Positions 44,425-56,096 of a stretch of 64,000 bases of DNA are shown here, piece by piece. The translations under genes were made by a program, and so were the position numbers. Numbering within the stretch: the stretch's first letter is position 1; each line of letters begins with the position of its first letter. The notes under the pieces were generated by a model. That model saw only the letters and a program-made list of their open reading frames with translations, made no database searches and was not told where the DNA came from. The stretch is from Blastobasis lacticolella (Eukaryota > Arthropoda > Insecta > Lepidoptera > Blastobasidae), in assembly GCA_905147135.1 (NCBI GenBank), contig LR990059.1, forward strand, positions 14,903,001 through 14,967,000, read 5' to 3'.

Positions 44425-44745
44425 ATTTTTATTGGACTAGCCAGACATTTGATAGCCATCTCACCTTGTGGTAAGTGACGATGCGACCGATGATGGAGCA
44501 TGCCTGTCTAGGAACAGCCTATTCACTCTAGCCATGAAGGCGTCTAGATTATAATGATCAGGGAACACACTAGCAGGTAACGTGATCCATTCCTTGGCTG
44601 TACACATTATACAGGTTGAACAAAATTGGCTCTTGCGGATAGCTGGAAGATCCACAACATAAGGATGAAGCGCTCGCCCGGATTGCGTTACCCGATGTCG
44701 GAAAGGGGCCGGCCGAATGAAGTCGTGCAATTTCACATTTAAAAA
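44425..44745 (-). pseudogene. LINE C-terminus, jockey/CR1-like
   Basis: A 91-codon open frame: RALHPYVVDLPAIRKSQF, then CTAKEWITLPASVFPDHYNL and FMARVNRLFLDRHAPSS. The family also occurs at 11696, 28445, 59305 and 60484. Confidence 0.8.
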
Positions 44746-45490
44746 AATTTAGATGTATTGCTAGAGGGGTCTATTCACTCTACAGTTGACTGTACATCTC
44801 GGCACTCGGGATCGAAATGGGTGCCTCTCGGTATCGACAATCCAGTTAATTATGTACGTACAGCAACATCTGGTTAATTATACGCTAGTTTGCGCCATCT
44901 GACACAGCACAAAATTCTGCTATACCTACAACTGTGGTATCTATATTCAAAACACATATTTTGAAAACCCCTTAACATGTCAAACGCTTAATCATTGACA
45001 TCAATGAAATTATTATCCCTAACGTAAATATCAATAATGATAAGATTTTGTCGGAAGCTTTTTGACGATTGTTGGTTTCGTTACAAGAAATTACCACAAG
45101 ATGACAATGCAGCCCGCCCACACACAAAGACAATACAGTGATAATATTGAGGAAAATTTATCGAAATAATACTTATTCAAGCGGACACACTCGCCGGAGA
45201 GAGTAGTTAAAGCTCTCGAGGCTTAAGCTTATTTTTCAGTGAAAAAGCACCATCAATTCAGATCAGTTTCAGCGCTAGAATTGTTTTCAGAGCACTCTGG
45301 TCCCTGGTGAAAAATAAGATATTGTTTGCTATCCATTAGGATCCCGGGGGTAAGACGGGGTAATTATGCAGGGCTTGTGAACTTGGAAGTTTTTTTCATG
45401 ACAAATGGTGAAAAATGATCAGAGTCTGCTGCTTGATCGATTATAACTTCTGAATTACGCAAACGATTTTGATACTTCGATTTTTCACCA
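44746..45490. other. No gene seen
   Basis: Nothing recognised. A gttaattatacg.tagtt motif near 44875-44890 repeats text near 43911-43930. Confidence 0.4.
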
Positions 45491-45507
45491 ATGATAACTC
45501 AAAACAC

Positions 45508-45765
45508 TATAGCGTCGGTAGCTGAGCGGTTGAGTATCCAACTCGTAAGCGAGAGGTACCGGGCTCGAATCCCGCTGCGGCCATGTACCAATGACTCTTT
45601 TACTGAATATGTAACCATGATCCAATCTGGTCAGGTTCCCCTGGTAGCAGAGTCACGGAGGTCAGATGGTAGTGGGTCCACTGTTATTACCTGATCGCCA
45701 AATCCTGGATCATGGTCAAGGCGGACCCCGGGCCCTCTTTCTTGAAGCACAACCGGGACATGATG
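45508..45765 (+). repeat. Family A SINE with a perfect 17-bp target duplication
   Basis: The head is intact (agcgtcggtagctgagcgg; gggctcgaatccc). A central deletion removes the gatgctcttacgg..cattcagg part. The target duplication atgataactcaaaacac is perfect at 45491-45507 and 45766-45782. This proves retrotransposition and defines the element's exact ends. Confidence 0.92.
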
Positions 45766-45794
45766 ATGATAACTCAAAACACAAACCGATAGAA

Positions 45795-46025
45795 AAAGCC
45801 GGATAACCTCCGAACAAGTTCTAAACTACTAAACCGATTTTAATGAAATAAAGCTAAGAACCATTTTGTTTAAACTGGCTTTCAAATATAATCGCAAATC
45901 GCATCAAAATCGGTCCATCCATTCGGGAGCTGCGATGCCACAGGCAGATACACAAAACAACAGATACACATATACACACGTCAAATTTTTAACACACCTT
46001 TTTTTGCCATGAGTTAAAAAGAATC
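45795..46025 (-). repeat. Dispersed repeat, minus copy
   Basis: The text contains accgattttaatgaaataaa, gcatcaaaatcggtccatc, gagctgcgatgccacagg and cacacgtcaaatttttaac. The same phrases, in opposite orientation or in fragments, lie at 51690-51895, 56555-56700 and 42694-42790. Class unknown. Confidence 0.65.
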
Positions 46026-46320
46026 TGTACCAACATGTTTTCTTGTAAATACGAATAATTAACCATTGTGATGTTCAGGTGTTTCATTATTCATAAATTC
46101 GTATTGTACATAAATTATAATTAATATATCGCATGGATTCAATTACTGTTACCTTTGTTCAAGCCAATTCTTTAAAACCATATAGGTAATATTTAACGAA
46201 ATCAGATATTCATGTTGCCAGTCGTCCCGTATATAGGTACTAATATTATATTTTATTGTTTGTTTGTCATGGATGGATAAAATAAAAAACTACTTGACTG
46301 ATTTTAAAATTCCTTCACTT

Positions 46321-46532
46321 AAGGCCTTGCCACACACAAAGCTCGGCGCGAGCGCGGCGCGAGCGCGGCGCGAGCGCGGTGCGATATTTGCTAGGCAACC
46401 ATCGCGCGGCGCGATAGTTGCCTAGGCAACGCGCCAGCATCGCGCCGCGCTCGCGCCGCGCTCAGGCCGCGCTCACGCCGCGCTCAGGCCGCGCTCAGGC
46501 CGGCGTGAGCGCGGCGCCGCGCCTGCGCTGTG
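46321..46532. repeat. GC-rich palindromic repeat, left of an inverted pair
   Basis: It starts aaggccttgccacacacaaa, then has gctcggcgcgagcgcgg iterations and a central palindrome ttgcctaggcaacgcg, then gccgcgctcaggcc iterations. The same unit lies inverted at 51135-51303. Each of the two copies keeps only the outward-facing aaggccttgcc end. Confidence 0.75.
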
Positions 46533-46655
46533 CAGTGCCACAAACTTATCAGACCTGGTACCGGCGGCGCTGTTTTTGGGATTGACATGTCAGTTCAAAT
46601 ACATTTCAAAAGTAAGTGTCGTTATTTTTCCGCAGTTCCAGTTTTGGCCACCGCG
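46533..46655. mobile_element. gccacaaactta MITE, right end missing
   Basis: It starts cagtgccacaaacttatcag directly after the GC-rich repeat and runs to ccagttttggccaccg. Confidence 0.68.
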
Positions 46656-46939
46656 TTTCTATGCATATCGGCACACATAGAGTGGCTGCTCCATTATTCG
46701 GGGAAATGAATTTTTAGGATGGTAATACTCCCGCATGTCGTAATAGCGGGTTAATTACTCGTTTCTTTTTACCAACAGTCCGAATCTTTCCTCCTAATTT
46801 GACTGGTGCATTACGCAGATAATTTTAAACCTGAGGAAGAATATAGGCTTACTTTTTATTCCCCTCCGCTCGCTAGCTTGCAAGAGTATATATAAGGTAG
46901 GTAAAAACCTGAAGCTTGGAAAAGTAACGCCCTACCTCT

Positions 46940-47013
46940 GAAATAAGTCGCCTTTTACGACACCTCTTAGTGTGGACAGCGATGCTATTTTACTCTGTTG
47001 GACACCACACTGC
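46940..47013 (+). repeat. Family B repeat, 3' fragment
   Basis: aaataagtcgccttttacga, then tgctattttactctg and ggacaccacactgca. Only the last ~75 bp of the family. Confidence 0.7.
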
Positions 47014-47600
47014 AAATTTTGCTCCCTAGGTAGGCCCCCTAAGGTAGGTAGGATGAGGGGGCACAGCTCTCCTACATCAGAATCAAAAAATTTCAGTACG
47101 ACTTACTTGTCGAGTTAGACAAACTTTTAATGATACCGTAACATAGAGCACAAATTCTACAGTGCAAAAATTCGGTGGCTAGAGTCTAACGCTGATATAG
47201 ATGTTTTGTTTAATTACCCGCTACAGTGCACAGAAAATTGCGCTCAATCTTATCCACCACAATTTTCAGTTCAGTATAAAATAGACGAACAATTGCCCAA
47301 AGCTTACTTCATGGCCATGGATCGTAGTTCTTCTTGTTCGTGTACAATTGACTTACCGCCATACAGAATCAAATTCGACTTTTTTCTAACAGATTTATCT
47401 CTAGCGGCTGAACCGGGATTTGTCACTAGAATAGTCCCCGCGGGCTCAAGTAACCCACTCTTACGTATTTGTGTCTTTGACAGTTGTCAAAACGCACTTG
47501 CCAGGTGAAATTATTAAATATTTATGGTAGAATGTTTTTTGTAGTTTTTTAAATATTTATGGTAGAATTTTTTAGTAATTTATATAATCTGGCTATAATA
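47014..47600. other. No supported gene
   Basis: A 100-codon ORF at 47206-47508 (+) contains a SSSCSCT run and no domain I recognise. A TAATTTATGGTAGAA-like phrase is duplicated around 47515-47570. I do not call a gene. Confidence 0.35.
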
Positions 47601-48307
47601 GGACCACGCTTAGTCCGAATCAACTGACAGTGGTAGAAATTATAAAATGTGGATATGGCAATATCTATTGGATAATCTGTCCTTGTCAGTCATTGTCCAT
47701 TATTATTTAGGCGATCCGCACACTGGAACGCAGCACCGTACTTTTGTGCGTGACGTGCGTTAGTGCGTGACATAAAGTAATTTGAGCTGTCATCGGTTTC
47801 TATGGAAATTACTCATAGTCGAACACACTGACAACGCATCCACGCGCGTTCGTGCGGATCCGTCGTTTTTTTTCTTTGCAACATTTGACTCGGGCTGCGG
47901 GTCATATAAGTTTTTGGCGCTGTACTTTCTACATAAAAAGGCGTCAAATAGGCCGCTGCTGTGAAGTGAGGTCTCCAGGATTGTCAAATAGGTATTCCGT
48001 TACTCAGTTTTCTAATTATTTTTTGCCTAAATAATATAATTTTATGAAAAGATTATAACAATTTGGAGAATTCCTAAATTTTTTATTGTATTGTATAAAA
48101 CAATATAAAAAATTACACATATGTCTAAATTTCGCCAGAATGAATGCTGCGCTCCAATGTGCCAATCGCCTCAACAATATTTTTCAAATCAGTCAAATTC
48201 TTTGTTATGACTTTTATAAATGACGTTCTATGACGGATAAAAGACATGGCATTAGTTGCCATACAGAGATTTTTTTTTTTTAAAGCGATTCGGACTTAGC
48301 GTGGTCC
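47601..48307. mobile_element. 707-bp element with TA target duplication
   Basis: The ends ggaccacgcttagtccgaat and, on the complement, ggaccacgctaagtccgaat match with one change and are followed by C. TA lies on both sides. A second inverted-repeat element is nested at 47710-48170. No transposase. Confidence 0.72.
47710..48170. mobile_element. 461-bp inverted-repeat element nested in the former
   Basis: The ends ggcgatccgcacactggaac and, on the complement, ggcgattggcacattggagc share 16 of 20 bases and continue gcagca. The flanks are TTA (left) and TCA (right), compatible with a mutated TWA duplication. Confidence 0.6.
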
Positions 48308-50295
48308 TACTATACCAGTAGACACTGGCAAAGACACATAACAGACTAGACACAAATCAAAAATATTCCCTGTTCGCTCACTCTACAATTATTATGAACC
48401 TCGCTATCCCGTTTTTTCGTATATTGAAATAAGCTGTCAGAAAATAACGCGCGCAATGTTTTGAACGCTCCACATGTTGCTGGAGCTCCTGAAGACCTGA
48501 CGTTTCTTTTGAAACATCGGTGTATAATTTTATAATTTCCTAATATAATTTAAATCAAAGCACCTAAAAGACGGTGTAATTTAGTGCACATCTAAATGAA
48601 AATTTTAGAAATTTAAATATTGTAATCGAAAAGTATAAAATAATAACATAATTCTTTTTTTTTTTCAATAAACCCACTACGTAATAGAAAATAATAATTG
48701 ACCATAGATAGGTAACATGTAGGGAAAGCAAAATTGTCATAATGTCTACTCGAAGCAAATGGAACAAATGGGAGGTTTATTAGATACATGACTGTTTTAA
48801 TCAATGTCTAAACAATCCTAATGTCAAACTGAGTACCTACTTCAACTGTCACAATATAGATAAATTGCTGAAATAATAAGTTTAAGGGAAGTGTTGGATA
48901 TAGAAATAATATTCTTGTATATATCCTTATTAATTTATTAGCCGCAACACTGACAACGTTGTAATGTCAATCTCTTAGAAATGTTCTGTCTCTCTGTGTC
49001 ACTGTTTGACCAGCCAGTGATAATGATTTACTACGATTTCCGAAATTAAAAATAGATTTCTCAAGTTTCTCTGACCGAGGGTCAGCAGGGTTTCATTTCA
49101 CCAGCACCGAATAGCCTTAGGTACATTGCACTGTGCCTGGATATAGATCTAGATACTGTCAAACAACAAATATCAAAAATACAAAACGAACAAAGCTACC
49201 ATAATATTTTTCGGTTAATTTTGTAACCTCAAATAAATGTAAACAATAAGTACTACAAAATACATTAATTCCACTTAAATTCAAATGATTTCCAAAAGAT
49301 CACATTTATTTCAATATTTTCAAAATCTATCTGAATACATGTTACGTACCGTTTAAATCTTTGTTGTACATCTTCCAAATCAAACAGCAACTTATCTGCT
49401 CTAAACTCGGCCATACATGCTTGAGAAACTCAAAATATTACTGTTTTCGTGCCGCTTTTATGTTTTTGTACTTATTTCGAAAATAAACGTCCCACACAGT
49501 AAAATGCTGGAAATATCACTGTGATATCACATGAAAACTTAAACATAAAAAAAACAATGTCTGGTCGATGTGACAGCTGAAGTATCAGTTTGTTTACAGA
49601 TAGGAATATTATATTTGAGTTTTAAAGTAATGTAGTGCTGCCAGCAAAGACTTCTATATATGGACCGGTTCATTGTACAAAGGCAATGAGACCACTTCAT
49701 TGGAGCTAAAACTGCAATAGAGCTCCAATGTCGTCTCAGTGACGTCTCGGACATGTCTACGAATGGTCGTTACTTTACAATGTAAAGGTATTACGAATTA
49801 GAGCGGCTCAGCCCGAGGCATGCTTGCCGTGCGCGGCGAGATGCTCACCGCGCGCGGTGAGGCTGCTCAGCTGCGCATTTGTTTGTTCGTTGAGGCAACG
49901 TGCTCGCGGCGAGCCACAAATGCGCCGCACAAATAAAATGCTGATGCTGCTTTTATCATAATTGATGGGATTGTTAAAATAATTTTAGTTTTTTCGATCC
50001 TCGTTGGTATCTTCAATCAAATTCAATGCACTCCATCTGATTGTTTTTTATTTGGCCGCCTTACATGCATGCGCACGATGTGACTTTGCACTGGCGGTAT
50101 AACACCGTGAATTTAGTTCTGACCATTAAATGTGGGTATGTTTAGTACAGCATAAACCGGAACGGACTAATATTTGGAACAAGCGCCATAGTTACTTTTG
50201 TTCAGCTTGAAAATAGCTATCCAACGACGTATTACACATAGCTATTGGAATGGTTACCACTGTCCATACAAATTCTTGTACGCGTTAACAATGTT
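48308..50295. other. No gene; GC palindrome inside
   Basis: About 2 kb, AT-rich. 49844-49861 is a perfect 18-bp palindrome, ctcaccgcgcgcggtgag, in a GC-rich patch (49800-49935) that may be a diverged MITE. Nothing else recognised. Confidence 0.4.
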
Positions 50296-50437
50296 ATATC
50301 TGGCGGCTTGACAAGATTGTTGACAAACCTATTCGATCCGGTGGCCAAAACCGGAACTAAGTGTTGCCGTTTGAAATGTAATGTCAATGCCAACAACAGC
50401 GATGCTGTCACCCGGTCAGACATTTTTGTGGCACTGT
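50296..50437. mobile_element. gccacaaactta MITE, diverged copy
   Basis: It ends gtcagacatttttgtggcactg (complement cagtgccac). It contains gtggccaaaaccggaact and aacaacagcgatgctgtc. The other end is degenerate. Confidence 0.65.
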
Positions 50438-51134
50438 AGACGGCGCTGTTTTATTAACTACGGTAACCGTCAGAGTTATTTGTTCGTTCAACCGCATCAA
50501 GATGTATATCTCTATGGGTGCTAGTGTCAGCAAGAGCAGTAGTAGGTAAATGTACTTGGAACTCACAGTCATTCGCGAAACCGTCGGGTGTTCTCTCTTA
50601 AGTTTATGTTTATTTATGTACCTTGGCGCAAAGCCTGAGATAGCCTAAACAATTTGCAATTACAATTTTTTCGTCGCCAATTTTAATCTCGAATACCCCA
50701 AATGGCGATAAATAGCCTACATTGGCAACACTTTGTTGGCGCGACGCCGGCAGTACCGGACTAAGTCCATCAGAGGCCCACGGCGGACAACCTTTATAAG
50801 GCCCCCAGTTTAAGAAGTTTTATGTAATTTTACAAGCTTTCTATTCAGTTCACATTTGTATGTTTAAGTGTTTTTATTTATTTAGTTAAAATTACTTCTT
50901 TGGCGGAGGGGGTCCTCGACCCTGATCTTAATTCTGTTTGAATAGTGATACGGCGATAGCTACGCCCCTGTCACAACTCCGAACCACCTCTTCGATATGT
51001 TCTAAGCATATTTTAAAGCTTTGTATAGGATTTGATCAAGGCAACTTGGAGACGTTTGGAGGCCCCCCTGGACCAGAGGCCCGGGGCGGGCCGCCTTTCC
51101 CGCTTTGTTGGTTTGTCCACCCCTGGCGGCGCGA
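50438..51134. other. No gene seen
   Basis: GC-rich patches at 50745-50800 and 51055-51134 carry gaggcccccctgg and gaggcccggggcgggcc. They may be remnants of an old element. No ORF with a domain. Confidence 0.35.
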
Positions 51135-51303
51135 TGCCGGCGTGGCGTGAGCTCGGCGCGAGCGCGGTGCGAGCGCGGTGCGAGCGCGGTGCGATAGTTG
51201 CTAGGCAACCATAGCGCGGCGCGATAGTTGCCTAGGCAACGCGCCAGCATCGCGCCGCGCCCGAGCCGCGCTCGCGCCGAGCTTTGTGTGTGGCAAGGCC
51301 TTT
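51135..51303. repeat. GC-rich palindromic repeat, right of the inverted pair
   Basis: gctcggcgcgagcgcgg iterations, the central ttgcctaggcaacgcg, and the outward end ctttgtgtgtggcaaggcct. It is inverted relative to 46321-46532. Confidence 0.75.
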
Positions 51304-51449
51304 TAGAAATCTACATTGTCAGGAGGTAACGTAGGTTAAAGTTTTTCCGTAAAATCAATATGGTTTCCAGCGGGAACGGGTTTGGAAAGTGGTAAAGTTA
51401 CGGAATTTTAAGCATGCGGACGGAATCTTAGAATCTACTAATTTCGTAT

Positions 51450-51590
51450 TCGCCTGGTAGCAAGGTCACGGAGGTCAGATGGTAGTCGCTTCACTGTAAG
51501 TACCTGATCTGCCAAATCCTGGATCATGTTCACGGCGGACCCCGGGCCCTCGTACGCGTGAGCACAACCGCGACATTAACGTCAAGATTA
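51450..51590 (+). repeat. Family A SINE, 3' part
   Basis: ctggtagcaaggtcacggag to gagcacaaccgcgacatta. Head and middle are absent. Confidence 0.82.
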
Positions 51591-51689
51591 CTTTTCTCAC
51601 CCGTGACCCAGCACAATTTCATACCAGCCACAATAAGCATATTGCCTAAATTCTTGGTTAATGTAAAGTATGAGGTTTAATACTTTAAA

Positions 51690-51895
51690 GCCATATATTT
51701 ATTAACCGCCAAAGAAAAAAGGGGGGTGGTAATGTATGACGTGTGTATGTGGCTTTGTGTATCTGTCTGCGGCGTCGTAGCTCCCGAACGGATAGACCGA
51801 TTTCAATGCGGTTCTCTATTTGAAAGCCAGTTTAACCGATATAGGTAGTTGATTCATTAAAATCGGTTCAGTAGTTTAAAAAAAATTCAGTTTAA
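51690..51895 (+). repeat. Dispersed repeat, best plus copy
   Basis: gtatctgtctgcggcgtcgt, agctcccgaacggatag, accgatttcaatgcgg, ttgaaagccagtttaacc and attaaaatcggttcagtag. Pieces recur at 12215, 13325, 25070, 27355, 42694, 45795 and 56555. No ORF; class unknown. Confidence 0.65.
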
Positions 51896-52433
51896 GTAAA
51901 CTTTTTCCGACTTTTTCTCTCGGTTAGATTATAAGTTCCTGCCCAAGCCAGTCTATATTTTTTGCGACGCTTCATTAGAACACATTTTGACTTGTACCGA
52001 AAATACATAAAAATAAGTATCAACAAATCACTAGTAATCGCTATAGTTTGATAAACAAGGATCTATTTTTACTTATTTCCGAGAAAAAGGTCAACATGAC
52101 TCAATACCTATTTTTATACATGCAAAATTTTAGACGTCACAAATTAACACTCAAACTAAATCAAATTAACATTCACCGTGACTGGCCATAATTTTAATTA
52201 CTGCCCAATTTAGTTAGAAAGCGATCGCTTTTACCGATAGCGCCGCCTTTGTGCCTAATGTGAAAAGTTTTCCCTTTCAACCGATTGTTATCCACGAAAG
52301 AGGTTTGAAGATTAGTGGCCTGAGGTGTCGCTGTTTCTATAAATTTTCTCTGTAAATGACACACCTTGATATATTGCTAGCCGACTCTATACGGTAATAT
52401 ATTTAGGTATTGTATTGAGATATAATTATTTCT
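51896..52433. other. No gene seen
   Basis: AT-rich; nothing recognised. Confidence 0.4.
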
Positions 52434-52516
52434 TGGCCGTGTGATGACCTGCAGAGTAGCACCAGCACCTTAACTCGTGGGTGTCGTACAAGGCGACTAA
52501 TGTTTTCGAGGCAAAA
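52434..52516 (-). repeat. Family B repeat, part 1 of a split copy
   Basis: ttggccgtgtgatgacctgc to ttttcgaggcaaaa. The copy is interrupted by a LINE tail and resumes at 53216. Confidence 0.82.
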
Positions 52517-53215
52517 AAACTAGACAGGGCATTACTGAAGCTCAGTTAAGCAAACTTGAGCGGCTGCAGAATGATATTTGGGCGCCGTAAGTATGACCAT
52601 GTCTCGGAGTATCAAATCAGGCTGGGTTGGCTCCCAATCCGACTTCGCCGTAATGCTCGTCTCGTCTCTCTCCTGTACTGTGTGCTGTTTGGGAAATCAT
52701 CACCGGAGTATCTCAGCGATCACTTTACGTTCACGTCCGGCACGCAGAGCCGCTCTTTGCGCTCATGTCGTGATAGGATGCTGGAGATGCCTGCCCATGC
52801 AACGGACTTCTACCATAAATCGTTTGCGGTGCAGGCGGCAGGACTCTGGAACGCGTTGCCCCACGACATTAGATGTGCACACATTTAAAAAAAGTAAAGC
52901 AGCATTATCTATGTCTGTATTGGGGTAATTGTGAGTGCTGTGGTTCTGGGTTTTTGTCTGGTTTATCCTTTATTTATGGATCTGTGGGTATTTTTATGTG
53001 AAGATGTATTTATTTTTTATACTTTTTGTTATAAGTGATGCTTTTATGTTTACTACCTGTCTGTTGTTATAATCCTGTGCTTCTCTCCATACCAAGGTTG
53101 TCTGGAAGAGATCGTATTAGTGATAAGACCGCCCTTTGTACTACCTACCATATTTTTTGTATCTGTACTTGTGTTCTCTGGTGTGAAATAAAAAGTTTTG
53201 TATTGTATTGTATCG
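52517..53215 (+). pseudogene. LINE 3' end inserted in a family B copy
   Basis: It encodes EYQIRLGWLPIRLRRNARLV, then LYCVLFGKSSPEYLSDHF and VQAAGLWNALPHDIRCAH. A one-base loss near 52880 breaks the frame, which continues TFKKSKAALSMSVLG in another phase. An AATAAA-containing tail and (TTGTA)n precede the resumption of the host repeat. 5'-truncated. Jockey/CR1-like by its C-terminal motif. Confidence 0.8.
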
Positions 53216-53392
53216 TAAAATCAAAGTCTCTTTAGGCTGAAAAATGGGCAGCAGCGTTTTCCATTGTTGTATTTATAACACTGCGATCTCCAACCCGCCT
53301 GCCAAGCGTGGCGATTATGGCAATAACCTCCTCTTTCGTGGGATAGGCCCTTAGTCCCGCAGTGGAGTGTTGTGGCCTGTGATGATGATCAT
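53216..53392 (-). repeat. Family B repeat, part 2 of the split copy
   Basis: It resumes aaaatcaaagtctct and runs to gatgatgatca. Combined with 52434-52516 it makes a complete family B element. Confidence 0.82.
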
Positions 53393-53525
53393 TATTCCAT
53401 GTCTCTGTTATGAATATGAGACTTTACTTCCTCGCATTTGACCCCGGCTTGCAGATTTTAGAGATTTACCTTCTGGAATTGCCCTCGCAGGCTTAAGTGC
53501 CCGCTCTTACGTAAAGTTTTGAAGG

Positions 53526-53632
53526 ACCCATAGTGCCGATCTCCATTCAAGTACTGTCAGTTGGAACCCACTGATTTGGCACGTACTATGCACGTACATC
53601 ATTATAACGTTTCTGAATGTGGGTGTTAGTCA
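53526..53632 (-). repeat. Unnamed dispersed repeat, minus copy
   Basis: The complement carries attcagaaacgttataatg, ttccaactgacagtacttga and gatcggcactatggg, in the same order as 32976-33064. Confidence 0.65.
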
Positions 53633-54063
53633 TTTTTCGATTGAAGGCGGTTCGACACCCATACTAAATTTCTCTCGACATTCTTTCATTCTGTTAAATC
53701 GAAAATGGCGCTGTTTTGAGATTCCATTAATTTTCTTTTTCATTGCTTTATTTTAAAATATTAACAAATATTAACATATAATGGACATATTAAATAACGG
53801 CCAATTGCACAAACATACATTAAAAACATAAAATAAATAAATAAAATGAATCTATTGACACGAATTATAACATTTTGATAAATATATAGGTGTACAAAGT
53901 GACAGTAGTATTACAAAAATTTACAGCCCTGCCTCCTAAACTAGGAATAAATCCTATATCTTAAGAGACAGTGTTCGATAGTGTCGCCATAAATGCCATT
54001 TAGCCATTAACATTGCGTAAGTAGACCTGTATGTCAGTGGGATATCGTGCATGAAGAAATGCA
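53633..54063. other. No gene seen
   Basis: AT-rich; nothing recognised. Confidence 0.4.
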
Positions 54064-54130
54064 TGCATGTGTGTGTATGTGTGTGTGTGTGTATGTGTGT
54101 GTGTGTGTGTGTGTGTGCGTGTGTGTGTAG
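54064..54130 (+). repeat. (TG)n microsatellite
   Basis: Near-continuous gtgtgtgt with a few A and C interruptions. Confidence 0.95.
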
Positions 54131-54784
54131 ATTGGGGTATGAGAGTTCGCCTTACTAAGATTATAACTTTATTGTTTTAAACATCAAACCCTTGAGGGAA
54201 TGTCGATCAAACGTTACATAAGATTTGTATGAAATTCGTATCGCCTTAATCGGGATTTGTGGTCATCTAGACCTTCCAGACCTTGAAATTTAATTGTAAT
54301 ATAATTATGACATAACGCGAGTTTCAAACTCCAGTTTCATTTAATTTCATATACCGTGAATCCGAGCGGCGCGTCGCGTTGATATTAATTAGATTCGTAG
54401 CAAAAGCTACAGTAGTCGTAGCATGTCCTACGGCGTAGCGGATCTTGTTTTTATTAACATTCTTCAAAAAAGGAGGATGTTTTAGAATACGGGTCTCAAT
54501 ATCCAAAGGATGCCTGAGGGCATGGATGTTATTACTAACCTATCTATCTGTCATATACAGGACTGTATCTTCAGGACCGTAATTGATAAATACTTAAAGT
54601 AACCAAAGTAAATATAAAAAATAATCCAAAGAGAGACTTGGCTACTAAAAACGGAAGTGCGTGCGTGCGGACTACGTGTAGCACAAGATTCAATAACATA
54701 GAAAATTACTTATTTCAAATCTCATTATAGACGAAGAAGTATACACTTATATACTTAAGTATATACTTAAGTACACTTTGTAAT
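54131..54784. other. No gene seen
   Basis: A 60-codon minus-strand ORF at 54324-54506 has no recognisable domain. tatacttaagtatatactta near 54750-54772 is a small palindrome. Confidence 0.4.
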
Positions 54785-54861
54785 GAGGAGGTCAATGGTC
54801 AAGGCAGACCCCGGGCCCTCGTGTTTGAGAGGACAACCGGGACATTATCACCAAGATGATT
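54785..54861 (+). repeat. Family A SINE, 3' end fragment
   Basis: aggtcaatggtcaaggcaga to ggacaaccgggacattatc. Confidence 0.78.
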
Positions 54862-56096
54862 ATTTTATTTATTAGGTCCGCTTAATCCGAACCTCAACTC
54901 ATTTCCAATCAAAACGGCCTAAAACTGTGTTTAACGAGCATCCAAAGTTCATTATTTCGATCATAACAGCGTAGTTACTACGTAATTTAATCGTTTTTTC
55001 ATTGAACCCATTTTGGTATTTTACAGCTCCTGTAAAATTTAATTATCTTATTTATTATCATCACAAGTTTTAGTATCCTGTGACATGGGAAGGCAGAAAC
55101 TGTCAAGTGCCACAACCCTGACACTACTCTACACTAGTTACAACTAATACAGATTTTTGTTTTTGTTATTTGGTATAATAGTATTTAGAGTCAGCATTAC
55201 GAAGCTAGAACGAAAGGAACAGTAACAACAGTAGTAGCAGTAGTAAGCTAACGAAACTAGTAAATTAAGAACTAGTGACCGAACGATGCTTCGGCGTCGA
55301 CTTCGGCCACCTCCGGCCAATAAAACTACCTTCGGTGAAACCCGGAACCTGGCCGAAGCCATAGGTCATATTATAGCAATGGTTTAAATTACCTACCTTT
55401 CTATATTATACAGACCATAAAAACCTTAAATATTAAAGTTTTAAAATAAGTTATATTGTTAATTCTAGCTTGTAGCCAATTTTGAACGAACTTTCTTAGT
55501 ATTTATTTATTTATTCATTTATTGTGATATCACTATTAATAGGTACAGTGTATTACATTACACATACTCCTATATACGGATTGATCGATGTACAACACAA
55601 ACGCAATTCTACCTATTCGCGATTCTACACAATTTGGATTCCGCACAACTGACATTCAACACATTATTTATCATAGGTATAGATCTAATATTTTTAAACC
55701 TGCGATTCTTCGGCTGCGGCTTCGTCCGAAGGTTCTGGCAATAGACGATTAATCGGCTTTGGATTCGGCTTCTTTTAAATTTTTTCTTCGGTCAGACACT
55801 ACCCGACTCAAATTTCGGAACAAAATATTACCGACCTCCTTTTGCCCGGGGCTACACCCGCTTAAATTCTATTATAACATGATCCCTTCTTCATATTACA
55901 TAGATGGGAACTAAATTGAATTTTGGGATTAATAATAACTCATGTATTATTTTGGGATGTCTGTTACAGCGCTGCGAAGTACTATGAAAATCTTTTCAGT
56001 GTTTTTTTACCACACCAAACACCAAACCACAACAACCATCCAACCTAACAAACTGTAACGTTTATATGATTAGAATGATATATAAATAAATAATTA
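54862..56096. repeat. AT-rich with two CTTCGGC-rich patches
   Basis: 55275-55370 and 55695-55800 have iterations of cttcggcc/ggccgaag in both orientations (cttcggccacctccggcc; ggcttcgtccgaagg). They look like degenerate inverted low-complexity repeats. No gene seen elsewhere in the interval. Confidence 0.45.

Noticed and set aside
47206..47508. 100-codon plus-strand ORF
   Set aside because: No recognisable domain, poor start context, no splice or poly(A) context. It lies between transposon fragments.
49844..49861. Regulatory palindrome ctcaccgcgcgcggtgag
   Set aside because: It is inside a GC-rich patch that looks like a decayed MITE. No gene lies nearby and no known factor site is clear.
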